From the NCBI RefSeq assembly GCF_001315015.1, contig NZ_CP012919.1, positions 1 through 64,000 on the forward strand: DNA of 64,000 nt, written 5' to 3'. Shown piece after piece: positions 17,976 to 28,040 of the stretch. Within the stretch, counting starts at the first letter, position 1, and every line of letters starts with the position of its first letter. The position numbers and the translations under genes were made by a program. The notes beneath the pieces are model-generated. The model made no database searches. It had not been told where the DNA came from and saw nothing but the letters and a program-made list of their open reading frames with translations. The DNA comes from Azospirillum brasilense (GTDB taxonomy: Bacteria > Pseudomonadota > Alphaproteobacteria > Azospirillales > Azospirillaceae).

Positions 17976-19463
17976 TCACCTTTGCCTCGGCCGTTCTTCA
18001 GTCATTCCGTGGGGCGGCCATCCTGCGGCGATCGCGTGAAGCAGCGGATTGACGCCGCTGCCGGCGGCTTCGGGATGCTGGGCCAGATAGGCGGCCGTGC
18101 TGAAATCCGGGCCGGGATCGCGGCCCGCGGCGGCGCCGTGCCGGAGATAGTGCAGGGCGGGGTCGAGTCCGCCCGCTGCCGCCTCCGGATTGTGCCGCCA
18201 GTAGAAGGCCGGATCGAACAGGCCGCTGGCATAGAGAGCGCGGACCTGCCGGTGCTCCCGCAGTCGCGCGGGAAGCTGGAGCGTCAGGGTCCAAAAAACG
18301 AGCTTGGCGGCCTGCCGCAGCGCCCGATGGGAGGCGAACCGCCGGACGGTCCTACGAACGGCGCCACGGGCGCAGCGCAGCGGGGCTGTCATCCGCCAGG
18401 AGGTGGAGGCAAGCACGCCGTCGAGCCGCCCGGCGAGGTCCGCCGCCTCGGCCCGCAGCCTTGCGGCCTCCGCGCGATCCCGTTCGTGGCTTTGGGCCTG
18501 CGCCTCGGCCCGCGCCACCGCGTCGGCCAGGACGCTCTGGAAGGTGGCGTCGCCGTGGAACGGGCTCCGCTCCAGCGTGTCGGTTGGGTGGTTGTGGAAA
18601 TAGGTCAGGCAGAGCTGGACCGGGCCGGTCAGAGCGTGCCGGTCGAGCACGTCGAGCAGGCGGGCGGCCCGTTCCCAATCCACCGACCCGCGCTCCGCCG
18701 CTCCTCCCCGGACGGGCCGGTCCCACAGTCGGCGCAGAAAAAAGGCTACCGCAGCCGCATGCTCCGGCTTGACCCTCTGCGGCCCCTCGCTGATCGTGTT
18801 GGTGGTGTGTAGCCGGTAGCTCAGCAGGGGCCGGTCCAGGATGTGGAAATCCGCCCCCTCGGCCAGCAGACGCAGGAAGAAGTCCAAGTCGTGGGCGTAG
18901 CGTAGCGGGCTGAAATGGCCCACCCGGTCGAACAGGCGGCGGCGGACCATTAGGTTCGACGTCGTCATGACGAGGTTGGCGTTGATCAGCGACAAAGCAA
19001 GGTCGCCGTTGCGGCGGTGGAATGCCATCGCCTCGTCGTGCCACGGATTGGCCATGGGGCGCCCGTCCCCGTCGATGAAATCCAAGCCGGTCGCCAGGGC
19101 GTCTGTTTCCGGCCGTTCCCGGAAGGCCGCGGCCATCGCGGCGAGGCGGTCGGGGTGATAGAGGTCGTCGGAGTTCAGGATGGCGACAAGATCACCGGTC
19201 GCCCGGTGGATGCCGGCGTTGATCGTGGCGTGCGCCCCGCGGTTGGGTTGCGACCAGAAGACCAGCCGCGGCCCCGTCTGGCTGGCGCCCTGGAACAGCG
19301 CCTCCACCATGCGCGCCGACCCGTCGCGTGAGCCGTCGTCGACGACGATGATCTCGTGCGCGGGCAGGGTCTGCCGGAACACGCTGTCCAGCGTCTGCGC
19401 GATGAAGCGCTCATGGTTGTAGAGTGGGATGACCACGGAAACCCGCGTGGCGTCCAGTTCCAT
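17976..19463 (-). CDS. GT2 glycosyltransferase with coiled coil and C-terminal repeat domain
   Basis: Protein of 495 residues. The GT-A domain has VSVVIPLYNHERFIAQTLDS, IIVVDDGSRDGS and the metal site AILNSDDLYHPDRLAAM, then RYAHDLDFFLRLLAEG and YRLHTTNTISEG. Residues about 310-350 form an Ala/Glu/Arg-rich coiled coil leading to ASTSWRMTAPLR, a motif common in large GT2 proteins. The tail has two related units, SGLFDPAFYWRHNPEAAAGG and FSTAAYLAQHPEAAGSGVNP, the FDxxxY...NPDV-like repeats found in rhamnan and EPS GTs. It ends 41 bases before the next gene of the cluster and lies between the LPG-synthase-like gene and the GT4 at 19537. Confidence 0.85.
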   Translation of the reverse strand: MELDATRVSVVIPLYNHERFIAQTLDSVFRQTLPAHEIIVVDDGSRDGSARMVEALFQGASQTGPRLVFWSQPNRGAHATINAGIHRATGDLVAILNSDDLYHPDRLAAMAAAFRERPETDALATGLDFIDGDGRPMANPWHDEAMAFHRRNGDLALSLINANLVMTTSNLMVRRRLFDRVGHFSPLRYAHDLDFFLRLLAEGADFHILDRPLLSYRLHTTNTISEGPQRVKPEHAAAVAFFLRRLWDRPVRGGAAERGSVDWERAARLLDVLDRHALTGPVQLCLTYFHNHPTDTLERSPFHGDATFQSVLADAVARAEAQAQSHERDRAEAARLRAEAADLAGRLDGVLASTSWRMTAPLRCARGAVRRTVRRFASHRALRQAAKLVFWTLTLQLPARLREHRQVRALYASGLFDPAFYWRHNPEAAAGGLDPALHYLRHGAAAGRDPGPDFSTAAYLAQHPEAAGSGVNPLLHAIAAGWPPHGMTEERPRQR

Positions 19464-19536
19464 CCTTCGAAGCCTCGCGTGTTTGCCCGTCCCGCCGCCG
19501 TGTAACCCATCGGGCGAGCGGGCTCAAGCGGCGGGC

Positions 19537-21210
19537 TTACGGATGCGGCGCAGGTCCCCGCCGGGCCCCCAGCCGTCCGACCACCCGGACCAGCAAGCGT
19601 AGCGGGGCGCCCAGGTCCCACCAGCCGGAGGTCAGGGCGGAGAGCGCCCCATGCAGCTTTTCCGGAAGCGGGGCGCCGGCCGGTGGCAGCGCCACGGTCC
19701 GGGGACGGCCTAGCAGCCGCCGCACCGCCGAGCCGCGCAGACCATCGAGCGTCGCGTCGACCCGCCGGCCGGCGTCGACCAGCTCCGCGCGGGACCTGTC
19801 CAGCTCGCTCCGCAGCGCTTCCGTCTCGTGGTGCAGGTCGCGATGGAGCCGGTAGAGCCCGCTGGCGAAGGTGTCATCAACCCGCAGCGGCGCCGGAACG
19901 CGGTCCCCCGCCGACAGAAGTGGCCCGTCGGCGGGGCGCCAGCCGCTCTCTTCCAGCATGGCGCGGAACAGCGCCTCGTAGCGTCCGGCCTGATGGTCGA
20001 GCGTGAAGCCTTCCTCGATTCGGCGGCGGGCCTCCCGCCCCCAGGCGGCTGCGGTCGCCGGGTCCGCCACCGTGTCCAGGACGGCCCGCGCCAGGGCGGC
20101 GGCGTCGAAGGGGGTGGCGAGCCGGCCGTTCACTCCGTCCTCCATCAAATCGGGCATGCCGCCGACGGCGAAGGCGACCACTGACGTGCCGCAGGCCATC
20201 GCTTCCAGCATGATGTTCGGCTGGTTGTCCTCCAACGACGGCAGGACGACGGCGTCCGCCGCGGCGTAGGCCGCCGCCAGCCGCCGGTCGTCGCCGATGT
20301 AACCGAGGTCGTGCAGCCGCACCCCCTGCTCCGCCAGCTCCATTGCGGCATGGCCGAAGGTCATCACGCTCAGCCGCCCGGCCTCCAGCAGCGCCCGGCC
20401 CCGCGGGTCGCCGCGCAGGTGGCTCAGCATCGCGGTCAGATGCTCGAACCCCTTGCGCCGCTCGCCCGCGTGGTAGGCGCCGAACAGCAGCGCCCGGTCG
20501 TCCGGATCGATCCCGAACGCCCGCTTGGCCGCGGCCTTGTCGGCGGGGGTGAAGACGTCGGTTTCCAGGGCGTTGGCGATGGTGTGCACCCGGCCTTCGG
20601 CGAAGACGCGGCTGCGCCGGGCCTCCCCGGCCAGCCAGACCGACGGCGACACGGCGGCGACGTTTGGCCGCGCCAGGGCAGCGCGCTTGGCCGCGAGCAC
20701 CCGTCCGGTGACCCCCAGCGGATCGTCCGAAAGCTGGGCGCAGGGCGTGCAGCCATCTGTGTAGCCCGTGCAGCCGGCGGCGTAATGGCAGCCGCCGGTG
20801 AAATGGGCCATGTCGTGCAGGGTGAGGACGACGGGCGGTCCCAAACGGGCCAACGCCCCGAATCCCTCCGCCGACAGGAACTCGGCGACCCAATGGACGT
20901 TCAGGACGTCATAGCGGCTCAGGACCGGAAGGTCGGCGAGCGCGCAGCCGACCGTTTGGGCCGTGAAGACGGTATTGGACAGGGCCGTCCGGCGCGGAGC
21001 GATGTAATGGTCGCCGAAGAACCAGGCAGCGGCCTCGCTGTCCGGGTCTGCCAGCGGGCGGATGCCCACGCTGCCCGACGGGTCGGCGTCGTGGTCCAGG
21101 CAGAACAGATCGACCCGGTGGCCGCGCGCGCGCAGCCCGCGGATCAGGCGGCGCATGGCGCGCGGCGCCCCCCCGCGGGCGGGGTCCTTGCTGAGAACGG
21201 CGATCTTCAT
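19537..21210 (-). CDS. glycosyltransferase family 4 with C-terminal coiled coil
   Basis: Protein of 557 residues. It starts MKIAVLSKDPARGGAPRAMR and has NVHWVAEFLSAEGF and LTLHDMAHFTGGCHYAAGC with further Cys residues (GCTPC), the same Cys-cluster type seen in the GT4 at 8982. The donor domain has LPSLEDNQPNIMLEAMACGT and SVVAFAVGGMPDLMEDGVNG. After about residue 400 come a coiled coil (HRDLHHETEALRSELDRSRA) and a basic tail. The ATG at 21210 overlaps the galE stop by 4 bases (ATGA), so the two are coupled. The frame is open upstream to 22302 but that is shadow of galE. Confidence 0.85.
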   Translation of the reverse strand: MKIAVLSKDPARGGAPRAMRRLIRGLRARGHRVDLFCLDHDADPSGSVGIRPLADPDSEAAAWFFGDHYIAPRRTALSNTVFTAQTVGCALADLPVLSRYDVLNVHWVAEFLSAEGFGALARLGPPVVLTLHDMAHFTGGCHYAAGCTGYTDGCTPCAQLSDDPLGVTGRVLAAKRAALARPNVAAVSPSVWLAGEARRSRVFAEGRVHTIANALETDVFTPADKAAAKRAFGIDPDDRALLFGAYHAGERRKGFEHLTAMLSHLRGDPRGRALLEAGRLSVMTFGHAAMELAEQGVRLHDLGYIGDDRRLAAAYAAADAVVLPSLEDNQPNIMLEAMACGTSVVAFAVGGMPDLMEDGVNGRLATPFDAAALARAVLDTVADPATAAAWGREARRRIEEGFTLDHQAGRYEALFRAMLEESGWRPADGPLLSAGDRVPAPLRVDDTFASGLYRLHRDLHHETEALRSELDRSRAELVDAGRRVDATLDGLRGSAVRRLLGRPRTVALPPAGAPLPEKLHGALSALTSGWWDLGAPLRLLVRVVGRLGARRGPAPHP

Positions 21211-22253
21211 GACCGGGAGGCGGACCCTCCCGGTGCCCCGGCCTGCCCCACGGACTGCTCCAGCGAGCGTTCCCAGGACAGCGCGCTGCGCACGATCCCG
21301 TCCAGCCGGTCGTGCTTCGGCACCCAGCCGAGCTGCTCCCGGATGCGGTCGGCCCCGGCGACGAGTTGGGGCGGATCTCCGGGCCGGCGGTCGGCGAAGG
21401 TGGCGGGCACTTGCTCGCCGCTGACCTCTTCCAGCGTGCGCACCACCTCGCGGACGGAGGCGCCGCGCCCGTAGCCGCAGTTCATCAGCAGGCTCCCGCC
21501 ACCGCGCCGCAGATGGAGCAGCGCCAGCACATGCGCGTCGGCGAGATCGCTGACATGGATGTAGTCGCGGATGCAGGTGCCGTCCGGCGTGTCGTAGTCG
21601 GTGCCGAAGATCGCCAGCGGCGGCCGGCGGCCGAGCAGCGCCTGGCAGGCCACCTTGATGAGGTGGGTCGCGACCGGCGTCGCCTGTCCGGTGCGGCCCG
21701 CCGGATCGGCGCCGGCGACGTTGAAGTAGCGCAGGATGACGCTGCGCAGCCCATGGGCCGCTCCGGCGTCGCGCAGCATCTGCTCCGTCATCAGCTTGGA
21801 GGCGCCGTAGGGGTTGATCGGGACGGTCGGCGCGTCCTCGCGGATCGGCACGCTTTCCGGCGCGCCGTAGACCGCGGCGGTGGAGGAGAAGACCACCTTG
21901 TCGATCCCCGCCCGCAGGCAGGCGCCGAGCAGCGTCAGGCTGTTGGCGGTGTTGTTCCGGTAGTAGTCGAGCGGCTTCACGACCGATTCCGGGACGACGA
22001 TGGAGCCGGCGAAATGCATCACCGCGTCCACCCGGTGGTCGCGCATCACCCGGTCCAGCAGTTCCGCCGACCCGATGTCCCCCTCGACCAGGGGCACGGC
22101 GGCGGGGATGGCCTCGCGCCGGCCGGCCGACAGATCGTCGATCGTCACCGCGGGAATGCCGGCGTCGGTCAGGGCGTGAAGGACATGGCTGCCGATGTAC
22201 CCTGCCCCGCCGGTCACCAGGACACGGGGAGAGGCCGCCGTTTGATCCGTCAT
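21207..22253 (-). CDS. galE: UDP-glucose 4-epimerase
   Basis: Protein of 348 residues of the extended SDR family. NAD binding is by VTGGAGYIGSHVLHAL. FSSTAAVYGAPESVPI and the YxxxK pair in YGASKLMTE form the active site, and ILRYFNVAGADPAGRTGQ and GTCIRDYIHVSDLADAHVLA are GalE signatures. It interconverts UDP-glucose and UDP-galactose in the cytosol. AAAGGAAG sits 8 bases before the ATG at 22253; a GTG at 22262 would place that site too close. It heads the minus-strand cluster, so a promoter probably lies in the 22254-22570 divergent interval. Confidence 0.92.
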   Translation of the reverse strand: MTDQTAASPRVLVTGGAGYIGSHVLHALTDAGIPAVTIDDLSAGRREAIPAAVPLVEGDIGSAELLDRVMRDHRVDAVMHFAGSIVVPESVVKPLDYYRNNTANSLTLLGACLRAGIDKVVFSSTAAVYGAPESVPIREDAPTVPINPYGASKLMTEQMLRDAGAAHGLRSVILRYFNVAGADPAGRTGQATPVATHLIKVACQALLGRRPPLAIFGTDYDTPDGTCIRDYIHVSDLADAHVLALLHLRRGGGSLLMNCGYGRGASVREVVRTLEEVSGEQVPATFADRRPGDPPQLVAGADRIREQLGWVPKHDRLDGIVRSALSWERSLEQSVGQAGAPGGSASRS

Positions 22254-22570
22254 GCTGCGCACTTCCTTTCGCCCTGCTCCCGGATGTCACAGGCCGCCGC
22301 AAGGGCGGAGGCGCACCGGGCCATGGGCCGTGGCTACAGGAAATCCCGAAGCCCTGTCAACCTGACCAAAAAGTCGCCTTCAAAGGCGTCTTCGGCGGTT
22401 GCGGCACCGGGATTCGGGGGAAACCGTGGTGCCCCAATCAGACAAATCCCGCCTCACCGGCCCCCCGGTTCCGGCCCGCCGGGCGGTCGGAGCGCGGCTT
22501 GCGTCCGTGTCTGGCCGCCGTTACTATCCGCCGCCGCTCGCCGTGCGTCCGGTTTTCGGAGTTTTCTTCC

Positions 22571-25500
22571 ATGTTTGACATTGTCGGCCGCGCAATCCGG
22601 AGCGGAATCCCCGTTCGCGGCCTGGCCCTGGCCGATCCACCCGAAGCCGGTTTCCGCGAAGGCGCGGAGGCTGTTGCTCCCCCCGGACAGGACCCGCTGC
22701 GGCTTGACGGGGCTCCGGAGGAATGGGCGGACCGGTTGCGCGCCGCGGACGCCAACGCCCTGATGGCCGGCGGCACGGAGGTCTTGTTCAGGCTCGGCGC
22801 TGCGGGCGGCCTGGAGCCGCTCGATGTGATCGCCCTGCCCCCGGCGGCGGAGGGGGAGACGGGGACGCCTGTGGCGCCGTTCCTGTTCGACCGGGGCTTC
22901 GTCCCGCTACGCGGGGCCGGACCCGGGCGCCTGTTCGTGCGCTCCGCCGTCCTTCCCGACCCGGCCGATGCCGGGGCGGATGAGGGCGCCGCCGTCGCGA
23001 TGACCTCGCTCGGCAGCAACGGGCGCTTCGCCAACCAGATGTTCCAGTACGCCTTCCTGCGCCTCTACGGCCTGCGCGCCGGGGCGTCCATCCAGGTGCC
23101 CGCCTGGGACGGGGAGGCGCTGTTCGGGCTGTCCGACGACCGGCCCGACCCCAACGCCCTTCCGGAAATCCGCTTCTACGACTTCGACGGAGACGACCGC
23201 ATCCTGTGGGCGCTCGACGCGCCGCCCGCCGGCGTCGATTTCTGGGGCTATTTCCAGGAGCTGCCGGAAAGCTGGCGGCAGCACCGCGCCTTCCTGCGCC
23301 GTCTGTTCCGGCTGCGGGCGGATTGGTCATCCCCGCTGGACCGGTGGTTCGACCGCGTGACGGAGGGCGGGCGGCGCCCGCTGCTGGCCGTCCATGTCCG
23401 CCGCGGCGACTATGTGCGGCTGCATCGGGAGGGTCTGGGCTGGTACCGCCCGATCCCCGAGAGCTGGTACGTGGCGTGGCTGCGCGAACGGCTGGCCGCC
23501 CTGGCCGGAGCCGGATCGCCCGAGCCCGTCGTCTTCGTGGCCACCGACGATCCGGCGGGCGTCCTGCCGGCCTTCGCCGAGTTCGAGCCGCTGACCGCCG
23601 CCGACGTTTCCGCCGGCGATGCGGATCTGCTGGCCCACCTGATCGACTTCGAGGTCCTGCGCCGCGCCGGGCATCTGGGCATCGCCAACAGCAGCTTCTC
23701 GCGCATGGCTTCCCTTCTGGCGCCGGACGGCCAGCGGGTGGCGGTCCCCGACATCCGGACGGAGCGCCTGGTGCCCTACGACCCCTGGGGCGAACGGGCC
23801 TTCTGGGAGCGCTTCGACGACGGGAACCCTCCGGACCCGGCCATGGGCGATTCCCCCGGCGCGGTGCTGCGGCGCGGGTTGCGCGCCCGGCGGGAACGGG
23901 GCGAAGGGCTGGCCGCCCTGCATTGGGAGAAGGTGCACGCCGCCGCGCTCGAACAGGCGGTCGCCGCGGAGCAGGCACGGGCCGAAGTGCTGACCGCTTC
24001 GTTGGCTGCCCAGAAGAGCTGGACCGAGGAACTGACGGGTTTGCTGGCCGCCCAGAAGGCCTGGACCGAGGAGTTGAACGCATCCTTCACCGCCGAGGTG
24101 GCGCGGACCGAGGAGCTGCGGGCAATTCTCCACGACCGGGAATGCCGGATCGCGGATCTGGGTGATGCCCTGGAGCGGCAGGCCGTCGAAATGGCCCGGC
24201 AGCGCGATACCCTGGGGGCGGAGTTGGAGGCCGTCCGTTTCCAGGCGATGCTGGGAACGCCGAAATGGCTGGTGCGCCGGGCCTTGCTGAAAGGAGCTTT
24301 CCTGGGGCTGAGCACGGCCGATCGCGCGCTCGGCTGGATGCACGCCGGCCTGCGCCTGCGCCTGCGCTACGTTGCCGGGCTGATCTACGACCGCCGGTAT
24401 CATGAGCTGTCCGTCCTGCTGCGCAGCAAGTTCGGCGCGCCCGCGACGGCGGCCGGGGAAGCCGCCGTTCCGGCTCGGAACGGCACCGTCGCGGAACCGC
24501 CGGCTCCGCCGGTCCCGGTTCCTGCCGCCGCTCCAGCGGCCCTCCCAGCCGCCGTCCCCGTCGCCTTCATGGGCGGTGAAGCATTCGAAGCGGAGATCAG
24601 CGGCTGGCTGAACCCCGGTTGGTACGGCAGCCGCGAGCTGGAGGCCGGAGAGCGCTTCTGGACGCCGCCCGCCGCCGCGGACCGCGCGGGGCCGGACGCC
24701 CGCTACGAGGAGGGGACGCAACGCATCCTTGGCCTGTTCGGCGAGATGCCGGACGACCTCTGCCCGAATCCCGACCCGTACCTGCGCTTCGGGCCGCTCG
24801 ATCGCTTCTACCAGCGCTTCTCGGCCGCCGCTCCGGCTGCCGCGACCCCGGCCACGCGGTCCGACGCGGGCTTCTCCATCGTCACGCCCTTCTTCCGTCA
24901 TCTCGGCTTCTTCGAGGACTGCGCCCGCTCGGTGGCCGAGCTGGTCGCCCACACGGAGGCCCGCGCGCCGGGCGTGGCCGTCGAGTGGGTGATCGCCAAC
25001 GATGACCCGGACATCGCCGACGCCGCCCTGCTGGAGCGGGTGCCCCCGGCGATCCGCGACCGCGTGACCGTCGTGCCGACCGGCAAGGCGGGATCGATTT
25101 CCACCGGGCTGAATCTGGCCATCGAACGCAGCCGCCTGGACTGGGTGCTGTTCCTCGACTGCGACGACCTGATCCGGCGCGAGGCGGTGGAGGTGCTGCG
25201 GCATTACGCCGCGCGCTTCCCGAAATGCCGCTACATCTCCTCCTCGATGGTGGACATCGCCGAGGACGGGAGGGTTATTCGCTTCCGTCGGCACGACGCG
25301 CCGCCGCAGCGGATGCTGGAGCAGGGCATGCTCGCCGGCCATCTGAAGGCGGTGCGGCGCGATGCTTTCGCCGACCACGGCCCGCTGGACGCCCGCTTCG
25401 ACGGCTGCCAGGACTTCGAGTTTGTCCTGCGGATGATGCTCGACGAGCCGATCCTGATCGTTCCGGAACCGCTGTACTTCTACCGCTGGCACGGCGGCAC

Positions 25501-26470
25501 CCAATCGCTGTCGCGCCACATCCGCCAGATGGAAACCCACCGGCGCATCCAGCGGCATGTCCTGCGCCGCCTCGTCCAGCCTGCCCCCGCCGCCCAGCCC
25601 CGGGCGGTCGCCGGAGAGCCGCTGCGCGGCATGGCGGTGGTGCGCACGCGGGGCACGCGGCTGGACCTGCTGCGGGAAACGGTGCGCTCGATCGCGGAGC
25701 AGCCCCTGCCGATGACTCCCGCGGTGGTCGTCCACGGCGATGAAGCTCTGGCCGCGCGGGTGCGTGCCTGGTGCGACGACGCGGCGCCCGGCACGTTGTG
25801 CCTGGCGGCTAGCCAGCCTGGACGGCGGCGCGGCTATCCGGCCAATGTCGGGATCGAGCACGCCCTGGCCCATCCCGACCGCTTCGGCTACGTCATGTTC
25901 GTCGACGACGACGACATCCTCTATCCCCTCGCCGCCGAGCGAATGGCCGGAGCGATGGTCCATGGCGGGGCGGACGTCGTCTACGCCGTCGGCAACAAGC
26001 GGGTTCCCTGGCAGCCGGCGGAGGAAGCCTATCACCCGCTGCCCGCGGCGACTCTGCTCGGCGGCAACTTCATACCGATCAACACCTACGCGGTGCGCAC
26101 GGCGGCGCTCGCGGCCACCGGGGCGCGCTTCGACGAGACGCTGGAGTATCTGGAGGACTGGGACCTGCTGATCCAGCTTCTGGGCGGCGACGCCCGCTTC
26201 CACATGCTGCCCGAAACGGTCTCGGAGTTCCGCATGTTCGGCGACGGCAACACCACGGTCCGCCGCATGCCCGAGTTGTTCGACGCCGCCGACCGCAGGC
26301 TGCGGACGCGCTGCGCGCAGACGGCGGCGCGGATGGGCATCGACGCCTTCCACCGCTCCGTCCTTGATTTCGACTTCGCCGCCCGGCCGCCCCTCGCCCC
26401 TACGGAGATCGGGATGATGATCGACGCCCAGGCTCGTTTCACCGAAGGGCAGGACACGATCGCGGCATGA
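22571..26470 (+). CDS. trifunctional glycosyltransferase: GT11-like, coiled coil, GT2, GT2
   Basis: Protein of 1299 residues. Residues about 145-420 resemble alpha-1,2-fucosyltransferases (GT11): GSNGRFANQMFQYAFLRLYG and the donor-site LLAVHVRRGDYVRLHREG, then HLGIANSSFSRMASLLAP. Residues about 450-560 are a coiled coil with a repeated TEELTGLLAAQKAW unit. From about 767 comes a GT2 domain (FSIVTPFFRHLGFFEDCARS, DWVLFLDCDDLIRREAVEVL), and from about 1020 a second GT2 domain (YVMFVDDDDILYPLAAERM and LEYLEDWDLLIQLL). It could add fucose and two further residues in succession. GGAG lies about 10 bases before the ATG. Its stop overlaps the next GT2 start (ATGA). A Fcl gene making GDP-fucose is at 61163. 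Confidence 0.85.
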   Translation: MFDIVGRAIRSGIPVRGLALADPPEAGFREGAEAVAPPGQDPLRLDGAPEEWADRLRAADANALMAGGTEVLFRLGAAGGLEPLDVIALPPAAEGETGTPVAPFLFDRGFVPLRGAGPGRLFVRSAVLPDPADAGADEGAAVAMTSLGSNGRFANQMFQYAFLRLYGLRAGASIQVPAWDGEALFGLSDDRPDPNALPEIRFYDFDGDDRILWALDAPPAGVDFWGYFQELPESWRQHRAFLRRLFRLRADWSSPLDRWFDRVTEGGRRPLLAVHVRRGDYVRLHREGLGWYRPIPESWYVAWLRERLAALAGAGSPEPVVFVATDDPAGVLPAFAEFEPLTAADVSAGDADLLAHLIDFEVLRRAGHLGIANSSFSRMASLLAPDGQRVAVPDIRTERLVPYDPWGERAFWERFDDGNPPDPAMGDSPGAVLRRGLRARRERGEGLAALHWEKVHAAALEQAVAAEQARAEVLTASLAAQKSWTEELTGLLAAQKAWTEELNASFTAEVARTEELRAILHDRECRIADLGDALERQAVEMARQRDTLGAELEAVRFQAMLGTPKWLVRRALLKGAFLGLSTADRALGWMHAGLRLRLRYVAGLIYDRRYHELSVLLRSKFGAPATAAGEAAVPARNGTVAEPPAPPVPVPAAAPAALPAAVPVAFMGGEAFEAEISGWLNPGWYGSRELEAGERFWTPPAAADRAGPDARYEEGTQRILGLFGEMPDDLCPNPDPYLRFGPLDRFYQRFSAAAPAAATPATRSDAGFSIVTPFFRHLGFFEDCARSVAELVAHTEARAPGVAVEWVIANDDPDIADAALLERVPPAIRDRVTVVPTGKAGSISTGLNLAIERSRLDWVLFLDCDDLIRREAVEVLRHYAARFPKCRYISSSMVDIAEDGRVIRFRRHDAPPQRMLEQGMLAGHLKAVRRDAFADHGPLDARFDGCQDFEFVLRMMLDEPILIVPEPLYFYRWHGGTQSLSRHIRQMETHRRIQRHVLRRLVQPAPAAQPRAVAGEPLRGMAVVRTRGTRLDLLRETVRSIAEQPLPMTPAVVVHGDEALAARVRAWCDDAAPGTLCLAASQPGRRRGYPANVGIEHALAHPDRFGYVMFVDDDDILYPLAAERMAGAMVHGGADVVYAVGNKRVPWQPAEEAYHPLPAATLLGGNFIPINTYAVRTAALAATGARFDETLEYLEDWDLLIQLLGGDARFHMLPETVSEFRMFGDGNTTVRRMPELFDAADRRLRTRCAQTAARMGIDAFHRSVLDFDFAARPPLAPTEIGMMIDAQARFTEGQDTIAA

Positions 26471-27552
26471 CCATGAAGGAACCGCAGGCCATGAGCGGCC
26501 AGGGCAAGGCGATCGGCGCCGGGGCCGAGCCCGGCATGGGCACCAGCGTGCTGCTGCCCGTTTTCATGCGTGGAGCCTCGGTGACGGAAGTCGCGCTGCT
26601 CGACCGGGCCATCGCTTCGGTCCTGGAGCAGGACTATCCCGGACCGCTGGAGATCCTGGTGATCGACGACGGCAGCCCGATGCCGGTCGCCGATCTCGTG
26701 CGCAGCGGCCATCTGCCCGACCGGCCCGAGATCCGCTGGGAGCGGAACGAGCGCAACAGCGGGCTGGTCCATACGCTGAACCGCGGCCTCGCCCTGGCCA
26801 GCCACCCCTACATCGCCCGGATGGACGGCGACGACCGCTGGTGCCCCGGCAAGATCGCCCGCCAGTTCGAACGCTTCCGCGCCGACCCCGACCTGACCAT
26901 CGTGGCCACCGGGATGACCATCGTCGATTCCGAGGGGCGTACGCTCGACACCCATCTGCGCAAGGACGGCTGGGGCGAGATCATGCGCTTCTCGCTGGAG
27001 GTCGGCTGCCCCTTCCCGCACGGCAGCGTGGTCGCCCGGCGCGACGTCTACCGGCTGCTCGGCGGCTATCCGCACGACCCGGCCTTCTCCCACTGCGAGG
27101 ACTACACGCTGTGGAGCCTGTGGCTGCGCTTCTTCAAGCCGGCCATGGTGGAGGAACTGCTGTTCGACTACACCGCCTCCTCCGGTTCCGTCTCCGGGCT
27201 GCATTCGGCCCAGCAGCGGCGGGCGAGCGGCGCCGTGAACCTGTGGCTCCGGCGGCAGAACCTGCAAGGCACCCTGCCCGCGGACATGGAGCGGCTGGCC
27301 GCCCTGCTCGGCCTGTCGGTGTTCGAGGCCGGAGTCCTCTGCTACCGGCTGTGGCGCTACCGGCCCGTGGCCCTGCTGCCTGCCGCCGCTCTGCCGGTCC
27401 TGCGCCGCATCCTGGTGGACCGCGACCTGGAGGCTGTGGGGATCGCCGACGGCGAAGCGGCCGGCGCGGTCGGGCTGGAACGGATCCTGGCGGATTTCCG
27501 GACGGCGGCGGTCCCACCGGCAGAGAGCATTGCAATCGTCATGCATCTTTAA
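26467..27552 (+). CDS. GT2 glycosyltransferase
   Basis: Protein of 361 residues. It has TSVLLPVFMRGASVTEVALL, ILVIDDGSPMPVADLV and the metal site YIARMDGDDRWCPGKIARQ, then SHCEDYTLWSLWLRFF, all typical of GT2 enzymes of polysaccharide clusters. The start overlaps the stop of the trifunctional GT by 4 bases, so both are translated together and probably act on the same chain. The last four bases overlap the stop of a convergent IS5 relic, so the C-terminus may have been altered by that insertion. Confidence 0.85.
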   Translation: MTMKEPQAMSGQGKAIGAGAEPGMGTSVLLPVFMRGASVTEVALLDRAIASVLEQDYPGPLEILVIDDGSPMPVADLVRSGHLPDRPEIRWERNERNSGLVHTLNRGLALASHPYIARMDGDDRWCPGKIARQFERFRADPDLTIVATGMTIVDSEGRTLDTHLRKDGWGEIMRFSLEVGCPFPHGSVVARRDVYRLLGGYPHDPAFSHCEDYTLWSLWLRFFKPAMVEELLFDYTASSGSVSGLHSAQQRRASGAVNLWLRRQNLQGTLPADMERLAALLGLSVFEAGVLCYRLWRYRPVALLPAAALPVLRRILVDRDLEAVGIADGEAAGAVGLERILADFRTAAVPPAESIAIVMHL

Positions 27553-28040
27553 GTGCTTGACCTGAAAGATTGTTTCTGAGCGAGCTGGCAAAGCCTCAGG
27601 CGGATCATGGCGATGTGGAAGACGACGACGGAGGTGCAGAGATACTGTTCGTAATGGCGTACCAAGCGACGGCATCGGGTGAGCCGTGAGAGCGTTTGCT
27701 CGGCCAGCCACCGCTTCGGGAGCACGACGAAGCTCTTGGCCTGATCGGAGCGCTTGACGATCTCCAGTCGCCGGTCGCCGCCGTCGTGATCTTGGGGGCC
27801 GGCGTGATGAACGACGACGTTCAGCAGCAGTCCGAGCGTGCCGACGAGGATGTGATGCTTGACGCCCTTGATCTTCCTGCCGGGCCGTAGCCGACCGGGT
27901 CCGCCGCAGGTTTCCCTTTCCGCCGCACGGGCGCTTTGATTGCCCAGCAGCGCGGCGGTCGGGCTGGCCTCGCGGCCTTCCTGCTCGCGGACCCGCTGGT
28001 AGAGGTTCATCCGATTCGACCTCGTTCTCGGGCAGGCTCT
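27549..28040 (-). pseudogene. IS5-family transposase, C-terminal part
   Basis: The minus-strand frame reads YQRVREQEGREASPTAALLG, GRKIKGVKHHILVGTLGLLL, LEIVKRSDQAKSFVVLPKRW and RHYEQYLCTSVVVFHIAMIR. These are the second half of the DDE domain and the tail of IS5 (IS427-group) transposases. The first Asp region is present only in part and the N-terminal third is missing. The interval 28041-28141 is AT-rich with no gene. Confidence 0.82.

Noticed and set aside
19537..22302. A 921-codon minus-strand open frame
   Set aside because: The N-terminal half is a shadow of galE in another frame; the GT4 begins at the ATG at 21210 coupled to the galE stop.
23327..26353. A 1008-codon minus-strand open frame opposite the trifunctional GT
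   Set aside because: High-GC antisense shadow with Arg/Gly/Ala-rich composition and no domain; the plus strand carries the conserved motifs.
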